Source of the DNA: Ruminococcus flavefaciens ATCC 19208
GTDB lineage: Bacteria; Bacillota; Clostridia; Oscillospirales; Ruminococcaceae
Length of the DNA stretch: 64,000 bases
Assembly: GCF_000518765.1 (NCBI RefSeq)
Contig: NZ_KI912490.1
Span: 302,997 to 366,996 of the forward strand
Direction: 5' to 3'
A program made the position numbers and the translations under genes. Under the pieces are notes generated by a model. That model made no database searches. It worked only from the letters and a program-made list of their open reading frames with translations, and was not told the DNA's origin. Below are positions 53,857 through 60,364 of the stretch, piece after piece (position 1 is the stretch's first letter; the number at the start of each line of letters is the position of its first letter).

Positions 53857-54906
53857 ATGCTTTTGACAAAAATAACCGACTGGATAAAGGAACACAGGAA
53901 AAAGCTCCTCATAGCGCTTGTTCTGATACTTCTTGCGGATATACTGCTTATTGTAATTTTTTCGCTGAAAAATGACGATAAGCCGCAGACTGCGGGAAAG
54001 GAGTACAAAGCTGCTGCTGAGGTAACAGAGGTCACGAAGATCGCGGAGGTCTCAGAGCCTGCTGAATCGGCATTAGAAAACGAACAGCAGACCGTATCGG
54101 ACAAGTCTGTCGAATTTGATACAGATGACCTGCCGTACTGCAAGGCTGCTGTTATATATTCCGTGAGAAAAAGAAAGATCCTGTACAGCGATAATATATA
54201 TGAAGAAACAGCTCCCGCAAGCCTTACAAAATTGCTTACAGCGGCGGTCGCGCTTAAATATGCAGATGCAGATGATGTGTTCACAGCAGGTTCTGAGCTT
54301 GCATACGTAAATGCAAATTCAAGCATTGCAGGACTTGAGGCAGGGGACAGCCTTACTCTCCGTGATCTGATAACAGGTATGCTCCTTGCTTCTGGAAATG
54401 ACGCAGCACATACGGTGGCAGTTTCGGTGGCAAGAAAGGTCTTTCCCGATGCAGACCTTAACGATGTCGAAGCTGTAAACTGCTTCTGCGGACTTATGAA
54501 GCAGTTTGCAGAGCAAATAGGCATTGAGCAAAGCTCCTTTTTAACTCCAGATGGCTGGGACACTTATGATCAGTATACTACAGTTTCAGACCTTCTGATC
54601 CTTGCGGATTATGTGCTTACAGTAGATGAACTGCGTGAAATAGTCGGAATTCCCGAAAAGACAGTCTACTCAAAGGAAGGCAAGGTATTCACATGGCAGA
54701 ATTCAAATCAGCTCCTTGACCCGAGCGGTAATTACTACTGTGAAAATGCCATAGGCGTAAAGACGGGAACTACTCAGAATGCAGGAAGCTGTCTTATATC
54801 AGCCTTTGAAATTCGCGGTGAAAAATATATATCGGTAGTTGTGGGCTGCAATACAGACGATGACAGATACGTTTATACCCTTGATATGATAGATCAGCTG
54901 CTCTGA
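53857..54906 (+). CDS. D-alanyl-D-alanine carboxypeptidase (S11 family)
   Basis: 349 aa. N-terminal signal-anchor helix (about 17-36), a linker, then the penicillin-binding fold with SxxK Ser122-Lys125 (ASLTKLLTA), SGN at 179-181 and KTG at 302-304 (GVKTGTTQNAG). It trims the pentapeptide stem of peptidoglycan outside the cell. The ATG at 53857 follows AAAGG closely; an in-frame TTG at 53863 has better spacing. No C-terminal amphipathic PBP5 tail is visible. Confidence 0.9.
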   Translation: MLLTKITDWIKEHRKKLLIALVLILLADILLIVIFSLKNDDKPQTAGKEYKAAAEVTEVTKIAEVSEPAESALENEQQTVSDKSVEFDTDDLPYCKAAVIYSVRKRKILYSDNIYEETAPASLTKLLTAAVALKYADADDVFTAGSELAYVNANSSIAGLEAGDSLTLRDLITGMLLASGNDAAHTVAVSVARKVFPDADLNDVEAVNCFCGLMKQFAEQIGIEQSSFLTPDGWDTYDQYTTVSDLLILADYVLTVDELREIVGIPEKTVYSKEGKVFTWQNSNQLLDPSGNYYCENAIGVKTGTTQNAGSCLISAFEIRGEKYISVVVGCNTDDDRYVYTLDMIDQLL

Positions 54907-55027
54907 GGCGATTTATTGCGAAATTTTTGAATTTATTTCCGTAATATTATCTAAAATCTATTGCATTTTACAGTTAAATGTGGTAGAATAATAAAAAAGC
55001 TGCAATTTTGCAGGAACGAGGTGTATT

Positions 55028-55693
55028 ATGGATATAAAAGAAGCAATCAAATCACGACACAGTGTAAGACAATTTATCAATAAACCTATAGCAGATGATC
55101 TCAGGCAGGAAATCGACAAACTAATCAAAGAATGCAACGAAGAAGGCGAGCTGGATTTTCAGATAGTATATGACGATCCTGAATGCTTTAACACCTTTCT
55201 TGCTCATGTAGGAAAATTCGAGAATGCGCGGAATTACATAGTTCTTGCAGGAAAGAAATCAATAGAAGACCTCGATGAACGCTGCGGCTATTATGGCGAA
55301 AAGATCGTACTTGCAGCACAGCAGCTGGGACTCAATACCTGCTGGGTAGCAGGCACATACGGCAAGAGTAAGATCAGAGCTGAGATCCCCGACGATGAGA
55401 AGCGCGTATGCGTTATAGCGATCGGTTACGGTGCAAATGAGGGAACAAAGCATCGTTCAAAGCCTGTAGAGAAGCTCTGCGATATCAGAGGCGATGAGAT
55501 GCAGCCGTGGTTCAGAAACGGTCTCGTTGCAGCTATGATGGCACCTACTGCACTTAATCAGCAGAAATTCTTTATAACTCTTGAAAACGACGAAGCAGTC
55601 ATTACAACTAAAAAAGGCATGATGACAAAAATTGACCTTGGTATAGTAAAGTACAATTTTGAAGCTGCTTCGGGACATAAATGTCGTGCATGA
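55028..55693 (+). CDS. nitroreductase-family flavoprotein
   Basis: 221 aa. FMN-binding nitroreductase fold: N-terminal IKSRHSVRQFINKPI supplies the phosphate-binding Arg residues, AAQQLGLNTCWVAGTYGKSK and VIAIGYGANEGTKHRSK follow. It resembles the putative TM-nitroreductase subfamily. The substrate is unknown. SD GAGGTG; a possible weak promoter (TTGCAT ... TAGAAT) lies near 54960-54990. Confidence 0.88.
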   Translation: MDIKEAIKSRHSVRQFINKPIADDLRQEIDKLIKECNEEGELDFQIVYDDPECFNTFLAHVGKFENARNYIVLAGKKSIEDLDERCGYYGEKIVLAAQQLGLNTCWVAGTYGKSKIRAEIPDDEKRVCVIAIGYGANEGTKHRSKPVEKLCDIRGDEMQPWFRNGLVAAMMAPTALNQQKFFITLENDEAVITTKKGMMTKIDLGIVKYNFEAASGHKCRA

Positions 55694-55703
55694 CTTAAAA
55701 AGC

Positions 55704-55731
55704 AAGGGCGGATATATCCGCCCTTTTTCTT
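55704..55731 (+). terminator. Terminator of the nitroreductase gene
   Basis: AAGGGCGGATATATCCGCCC is a long palindrome, followed by TTTTTC. Confidence 0.9.
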
Positions 55732-55800
55732 GTAATCAGAAAACCCCCGGCTCGGCCGGGGGTTCAAAAGAGCTTACAGCTATAAGTCTTGAAATAAAAA

Positions 55801-55858
55801 CTCCTTTTGATTATAATAAACTTGCGGCTACCAACTGCAAGAAGAATCAAAAGGAGGT
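55801..55858 (+). promoter_or_regulatory. SD-sequestering stem-loop upstream of tnpA
   Basis: CTCCTTTTGATT (55801-55812) is perfectly complementary to AATCAAAAGGAG (55845-55856), which contains the tnpA SD AAGGAGGT (55851-55858); CTTGC/GCAAG pairs inside. In IS200, a leader stem-loop that hides the ribosome-binding site is established and prevents activation by outside transcription. Confidence 0.85.
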
Positions 55859-55867
55859 CATTATAAA

Positions 55868-56317
55868 GTGAATGACAAGTATAGTTTATCACATTCAAAA
55901 TGGAATTGCAAGTATCATATAGTATTTGCGCCTAAATATCGTAGAAAAGTGTTTTATGGAGAAAAGAGGTATGAAATAGGACAAATATTAAGGCAGTTAT
56001 GTAATTGGTATAGAGCAAATCTGCTTGAAGCAGAAGCTTGTCCAGACCATATACATATGCTGGTGGAAATACCGCCAAAGAATGCAGTATCTTCATTTAT
56101 GGGATATCTAAAAGGGAAAAGCAGTATAATGATATACAATAAGTGGGGAAATATGAAGTATAAGTATCGAAACAGATCGTTTTGGTGTCGAGGATATTAT
56201 GTTGATACGGCTGGGAAGAACACAGCTGCAATAGCCGATTATATCAGGAAACAATTAGAAGATGATAGAATAGCAGGTCAATTAACACTGGACAATACAA
56301 ATCCATATAGCGAGTAA
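55868..56317 (+). CDS. tnpA: IS200-type transposase TnpA
   Basis: 149 aa, starting with GTG 9 nt after AAGGAGGT. Y1 HUH single-strand transposase: HUH motif H61-I-H63 in PDHIHMLVEIP, and the catalytic tyrosine Y125 with Gln129 in AIADYIRKQ. FWCRGYYVDTAGKN is typical of the family. The reading frame is full length and intact, so the element may be active. Confidence 0.95.
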   Translation: MNDKYSLSHSKWNCKYHIVFAPKYRRKVFYGEKRYEIGQILRQLCNWYRANLLEAEACPDHIHMLVEIPPKNAVSSFMGYLKGKSSIMIYNKWGNMKYKYRNRSFWCRGYYVDTAGKNTAAIADYIRKQLEDDRIAGQLTLDNTNPYSE

Positions 56318-56459
56318 GCAGTAAGAAATACGCAGAAGAACGTAGCCGCGTGCGTCCGTGTTGTTACGCCTTTTCAGGCGTGGCTTGTATTCTGAGCCCC
56401 TATGGGGCGTTTAAGGAAAAACCCCCGGCTTTGCCGGGGGATGCTTATTGTATGTAATG

Positions 56460-56489
56460 GAAAAAGCCATAGCAATTTCACTATGGCTT
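56460..56489 (-). terminator. Terminator of the smsCB operon
   Basis: AAAGCCATAG pairs with CTATGGCTT; on the minus strand it ends TTTTTCC, directly after smsB and next to the IS right end. Confidence 0.85.
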
Positions 56490-56495
56490 GTTATT

Positions 56496-57422
56496 TTACT
56501 TCAAGAATCCGTTGATTATCTGTTCCTCGGCTTCTGCCTCTGTAAGACCGAGAGTCATGAGCTTTATGAGCTGTTCGCCTGCGATCTTACCGATAGCAGC
56601 CTCGTGAACGAGAGCTGCGTCAACGCTGTTTGCTTCAAGAGAGGGAACTGCAAGTATTCTGCCATTGTCCATGATGATCGAGTCGCACTCTGTATGACCG
56701 CTGCAAGCTGCACTGCCGTTTATGCACAGATCGAGCTTCTGGTATGAGTTATCACGTGCAACTGAACGTGAAACTACATCGGCGCTTGAGCCGTCACCGT
56801 TAAGGTCAACCTTATATATACTGTAAGCCTGCTGCTGACCGTGAGTCATAAGTCTTTCGCGGACTAAAAGCTTTGCATCTGCTTTGAGCTCTGCGATGGT
56901 AGTGCGCTTTGTAGAGTCAACGCCCTTGATCTGCACCATTTCCATTTCCATAGTGCTGCCCTCGTCCATGTGGACTTCCGTTACAGGATTGAGGATACGC
57001 TTACCGCTTCCGTCACCTGAGCCGTAATGCTTTTCAACGTAGCGCACCTTTGAATTCTTACCTATGAAGAAACGGTGTATACCATCATGCTCTGAGTCCT
57101 GAGAGCCGCAGTTGTCGATACCGCAGCCTGCCACGATAAGAACATCGCAGTCATCACCAACGAAGAAGTCATTGTAAACGTTCTCCTTGATGCCGCTCTG
57201 ACTGAGTACTACAGGAATGTGGATACTTTCGTTTTTAGTGCCTGATTTTATGCGTATATCAATACCGCTTACATCTTTTTTTGACTGTATGTCGATATTA
57301 GCGGTAGTATTTCTCATTAATGCCTTGCCGTTTGCGCGGAGGTTATATGCACCCTCGGGGATACCGTGAAGATCGGCTACCTCCTGAAAGAGTCTTTTCT
57401 GAACTGCGTCCATCTGATCCAT
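56496..57422 (-). CDS. smsB: SufB/SufD-family Fe-S assembly protein (SmsB-like)
   Basis: 308 aa from ATG 57422; the ATG six bases upstream is only one base from GGAGG and is rejected. The beta-helix SufBD family is shown by STMEMEMVQIKGVDSTKRT, ADVVSRSVARDNSYQKLDL, GHTECDSIIMDNGRILAVPSLEA and the C-terminal LVHEAAIGKIAGEQLIKLMTLGLTEAEAE. It is much shorter than SufB (about 470 aa) and occurs only with an ATPase, matching the minimal two-gene SMS system of anaerobes. It assembles Fe-S clusters in complex with SmsC. Confidence 0.9.
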   Translation of the reverse strand: MDQMDAVQKRLFQEVADLHGIPEGAYNLRANGKALMRNTTANIDIQSKKDVSGIDIRIKSGTKNESIHIPVVLSQSGIKENVYNDFFVGDDCDVLIVAGCGIDNCGSQDSEHDGIHRFFIGKNSKVRYVEKHYGSGDGSGKRILNPVTEVHMDEGSTMEMEMVQIKGVDSTKRTTIAELKADAKLLVRERLMTHGQQQAYSIYKVDLNGDGSSADVVSRSVARDNSYQKLDLCINGSAACSGHTECDSIIMDNGRILAVPSLEANSVDAALVHEAAIGKIAGEQLIKLMTLGLTEAEAEEQIINGFLK

Positions 57423-57434
57423 ATTCATGCCTCC

Positions 57435-58163
57435 TTACGCCATTTTGTGACAGATATTGATTGCGTTTTCAGTGCCTGTGATCTCGGGGAGGATAATATC
57501 CTTTTCGCCGTACTTTAATATATTACCGTCTGATATAACTATTATCTCGTCGGCAATATTGAGGATACGTTCCTGATGAGAGATAACAAGGATAGTTCTT
57601 CCGCTGCGTTCCTGACGCATTTTCTCAAAAATACGGATAAGATTATTGAAGCTCCAGAGGTCTATTCCTGCCTCAGGCTCGTCAAATATAGCGAGCTTTA
57701 CATCACGGGCAAGGACTGTAGCTATCTCGATACGTTTAAGCTCACCGCCCGAAAGAGAAGCATTTATCTCACGGTCGATATAGTCCTTTGCACAAAGACC
57801 GACCTCAGAGAGATAGTTGCAGGCATCTGAAACGGAAAGCGTTTTGCCTGCGGCTATTCTGAGCAGGTCTATAACAGTCAGCCCCTTAAAGCGGACAGGC
57901 TGCTGAAAAGCAAATCCGATACCGAGCCTTGCACGTTCAGTGATATTTTTTTCGGTTATATCAACACCGTCAAAAATGATCTGACCGTCTGTATTTTTTA
58001 CTATTCCCGCAATGATCTTTGCGAGTGTGGATTTACCGCCGCCGTTAGGACCTGTTATGACTACGAATTTATTATCACTGATAGTATGGGAAATATTTCT
58101 GATTATTTCAATATTGGAACCGTTGTCATCGGCGCTGAAGGAAACATTTTTCAGTTCAAGCAT
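57435..58163 (-). CDS. smsC: SufC/SmsC-type Fe-S assembly ATPase
   Basis: 242 aa. ABC-type ATPase: Walker A VITGPNGGGKSTLAK, signature ASLSGGELKRIEIA, Walker B VKLAIFDEPEAGID, and His in LVISHQERIL. The DEPEAGID and FAFQQPVRFKGL wording is typical of SufC. It powers cluster assembly by SmsB, whose SD overlaps this gene's end. No cysteine desulfurase (SufS) or SufU gene is seen in the window. Confidence 0.93.
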   Translation of the reverse strand: MLELKNVSFSADDNGSNIEIIRNISHTISDNKFVVITGPNGGGKSTLAKIIAGIVKNTDGQIIFDGVDITEKNITERARLGIGFAFQQPVRFKGLTVIDLLRIAAGKTLSVSDACNYLSEVGLCAKDYIDREINASLSGGELKRIEIATVLARDVKLAIFDEPEAGIDLWSFNNLIRIFEKMRQERSGRTILVISHQERILNIADEIIVISDGNILKYGEKDIILPEITGTENAINICHKMA

Positions 58164-58238
58164 TTTCAGAACTCCATTCTTTTTTATCAGGCAGATACTG
58201 CCCTGAAAGTATATAATTACATTGTTATTGCTCTATAA

Positions 58239-58267
58239 ATTATACCACCTATTATAAATAAAATCAA
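58239..58267 (-). promoter_or_regulatory. Promoter of the smsCB operon
   Basis: Minus strand: TTGATT (58262-58267), 17-nt spacer, TATAAT (58239-58244). The sequence is AT-rich, and I see no IscR- or SufR-like operator. Confidence 0.72.
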
Positions 58268-58484
58268 TAACAGACTATATTTTGTTGCATCTCTGAAACA
58301 TTAAAACGAACTGAAAAAGGCTTAAAATCGGCAAAACTTTGTTATATGCTGCTAACTTGCGCTTGATACATGATCAGCTTCCAAAAAAAATTTTTTTGAT
58401 ATTCAATGTTTTTTCGTTGAAAAAATGTGTTTTTCAGCCCCTTTATGAAAGTACTTTCAAAAAATCTTTCAGGAGGTAAGAATA
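58268..58484. other. Upstream region of the phage-like gene pair
   Basis: AT-rich, including an AAAAAAAATTTTTTT tract near 58384-58400 and GAAAGTACTTTC (about 58447-58458), a perfect 12-bp palindrome that could be an operator. No convincing sigma-A promoter. AGGAGG precedes the first ATG. Confidence 0.4.
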
Positions 58485-58727
58485 ATGCTTACAATATTAA
58501 AGGAAAAATTTATGAGCTATAACGGTGAGAGATCACTTGTCATAGCAGAGCTTGCAGTTGATACAAAGACTGAGCTTCCCGCAGAGGACGGAGTCAACGG
58601 AAGACTTATCTCACACGGTACTATTGCATGGGAGATAAGCACAGGAAATATTTACGGCTTCGGCGGTGATGGAAAATGGGTAAATCAAGCAACAGGTGAA
58701 GCATATGACCCTGAGGACGGAGAATGA
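58485..58727 (+). CDS. small phage-like structural-module protein
   Basis: 80 aa, acidic. Contains AWEISTGNIYGFGGDGKWVNQATGEAYDPEDGE; similar short proteins with a D/STG-x-IY-x-x-GDG-x-W pattern lie between tail or neck genes of siphophages (recalled, not checked). Followed 3 bp later by the next gene, so the two are one unit. Strong SD AGGAGG. Confidence 0.6.
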   Translation: MLTILKEKFMSYNGERSLVIAELAVDTKTELPAEDGVNGRLISHGTIAWEISTGNIYGFGGDGKWVNQATGEAYDPEDGE

Positions 58728-58730
58728 TAA

Positions 58731-60251
58731 ATGCTGCATGAAATATTATTTGCAAATAAGGGAGCTTTGTCTGATGATGTAAGAAGAAATATGATCGCAA
58801 GGAAACTGAATTTCGGTGAAAGCGAGCTTACAGGGGCACTTCCGCTTCGTTTCCGTTCAGACGGCGCAGCTTTGCTCGACTGGAGCATAACAGGAGCAGC
58901 AGGCGGAGTAGGAAAGCTTGGAAAGAACTACCTTAAACAGAAAACAACTTCAATACCTAACGGTGCTGCTGGAACTTTTATATCAGGCGGCGATGCTTGG
59001 CTGGACGTTCTTAACGGAATAACATTTACCACAACCGCCGGTACGACACGTATAGGAATGCTGTTCCATATTATCGGTAATGGCAGCGTATTGCCGACCG
59101 GTGTCGGCGATATTATGCTGGTTGAAGGTTCTGAAATCCCAACAGCTTATGATGCCGAAACAAACCTGTTTACCGAGAGTGTTATGCAAGGTTGTTATCA
59201 GACGACCAATGATACTTTTGTTGCAGGAACTCAGCTGTTATACGCAGGTGATGACGGTAAAGGCGGAACACATAATTACAGTTCTACCGCTGAATTTATA
59301 CAGACAAGATGCAAAACGTATTCTCAGAGAGTCAAACCAAATACCACATACTCTGTGAGAGTGTTCAACAGTTCCTATAATAACCTTGAAGTTGCGTTAT
59401 ATCTGCTTAGTGAACCGGGCGCTATTGCATCTCAGTTTGTGGCATTATCCGGACAGAAAAGCATTCCTGACAACGGTACTTTTGCTGCAAATGATGAACA
59501 ATGGGTCGGACTTGCATATTCGGATTACCGTACTGTTACTATTGGACAGTGTCCGGTAGATACAAGACCTATGACGTATGATTACTGTGAGTCTTTTGCT
59601 GATTTAAAAGCAGGAACGTATAAGCTTATGATTGATATCTGGGGCAATATTCGTATGTCCGATAATATAACCATAGGTTTTCAGGACTACACGGGTTGTG
59701 TTGATGACAACTGGAACGGTGACCAGAGTGATATTAATGAATTCTTCGCTCTTATAAAAGAAGACGATACTTTTGCTATACAGAAAACTAATATTCTTGA
59801 AAACGGAATAAGTAAAAGGTCAAAAGAAGCCCCATATCCGAATTATTATCACAGAGAGTTTACGTTTACTCTCGATAATGATACCAAAGTTGGATTGTTT
59901 CACAAAGCTTATTACACTTCGACTGTATATGCTTATCCACCATATTTCAGATTCATGATAGTTGACTCGGATGTCGCCGCAGAAGCATTTACCACAACGA
60001 ACGTATCTCCAACAAATATGAGCGGTTATTCCGCTTGGGAGAAATACAGCGTCAGCCTGCCTGTAAATATCAGCAGCAGAGGTCAGACACAGACTGTGGA
60101 TATTGATCTCGGGGACTCTTTCCTCGGAGCAGGCGATACCATATCACTTGCAGATACTCATGTTTCCATACCTACCTACAGTGATGTCAATGTGATAACT
60201 GTTGACAGCGAAGTACAGCCAAGCGAAATGTACATAAAGTATGTAGGGTAA
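58731..60251 (+). CDS. phage-like or surface beta-rich protein, function unknown
   Basis: 506 aa, no signal peptide. The N-terminal 60 residues (ISGDDVRRNMIARKL-like start, ELTGALPLRFRSDG) and the following Gly-rich beta segments resemble phage tail-tip or baseplate accessory proteins (VKPNTTYSVRVFNSSYNN; SKRSKEAPYPNYYHREF; TVDIDLGDSFLGAGDTISLADTHV). I do not recognise the family. No capsid, terminase, lysin or integrase genes lie nearby, so this looks like a prophage remnant or a domesticated gene pair. Closed by two hairpins. Confidence 0.6.
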   Translation: MLHEILFANKGALSDDVRRNMIARKLNFGESELTGALPLRFRSDGAALLDWSITGAAGGVGKLGKNYLKQKTTSIPNGAAGTFISGGDAWLDVLNGITFTTTAGTTRIGMLFHIIGNGSVLPTGVGDIMLVEGSEIPTAYDAETNLFTESVMQGCYQTTNDTFVAGTQLLYAGDDGKGGTHNYSSTAEFIQTRCKTYSQRVKPNTTYSVRVFNSSYNNLEVALYLLSEPGAIASQFVALSGQKSIPDNGTFAANDEQWVGLAYSDYRTVTIGQCPVDTRPMTYDYCESFADLKAGTYKLMIDIWGNIRMSDNITIGFQDYTGCVDDNWNGDQSDINEFFALIKEDDTFAIQKTNILENGISKRSKEAPYPNYYHREFTFTLDNDTKVGLFHKAYYTSTVYAYPPYFRFMIVDSDVAAEAFTTTNVSPTNMSGYSAWEKYSVSLPVNISSRGQTQTVDIDLGDSFLGAGDTISLADTHVSIPTYSDVNVITVDSEVQPSEMYIKYVG

Positions 60252-60267
60252 AACTATACTAAACAAA

Positions 60268-60331
60268 ACAGCTCCCGTAACAGGGAGCTGTATAAATAAG
60301 AAAGCCCCCTCGGTCATATAGGGGCTTTCTT
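60268..60331. terminator. Tandem terminator hairpins between the phage-like and GH11-like genes
   Basis: ACAGCTCCC-GTAACA-GGGAGCTGT (60268-60291) and AAGAAAGCCCC...GGGGCTTTCTT (60298-60331). The first serves the plus-strand pair and the second can act on both strands; T-runs are modest. Confidence 0.75.
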
Positions 60332-60364
60332 ATCTATTATTCAGAGAGGTGGGTCAAGCGTGTT

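Larger units (their letters stand above)
55740..56444 (+). mobile_element. IS200/IS605-family insertion sequence (IS200 type, tnpA only)
   Basis: About 705 bp between two nearly identical terminal hairpins: AACCCCCGGC-TCG-GCCGGGGGTT (55742-55764) and CCCCCGGC-TTT-GCCGGGGG (56422-56440). It carries one intact tnpA and no tnpB. There are no terminal inverted repeats or target duplication, as expected for a single-strand HUH element. It lies between two convergent terminators, so it disrupts no gene. Two more hairpins (ACGCC/GGCGT at 56366-56381 and GCCCC/GGGGC at 56396-56408) lie near the right end. Exact ends are approximate. Confidence 0.88.

Noticed and set aside
55740..56444. Associated tnpB/IscB or guide RNA of an IS605 element
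   Set aside because: No second ORF; the element ends about 125 bp after tnpA.
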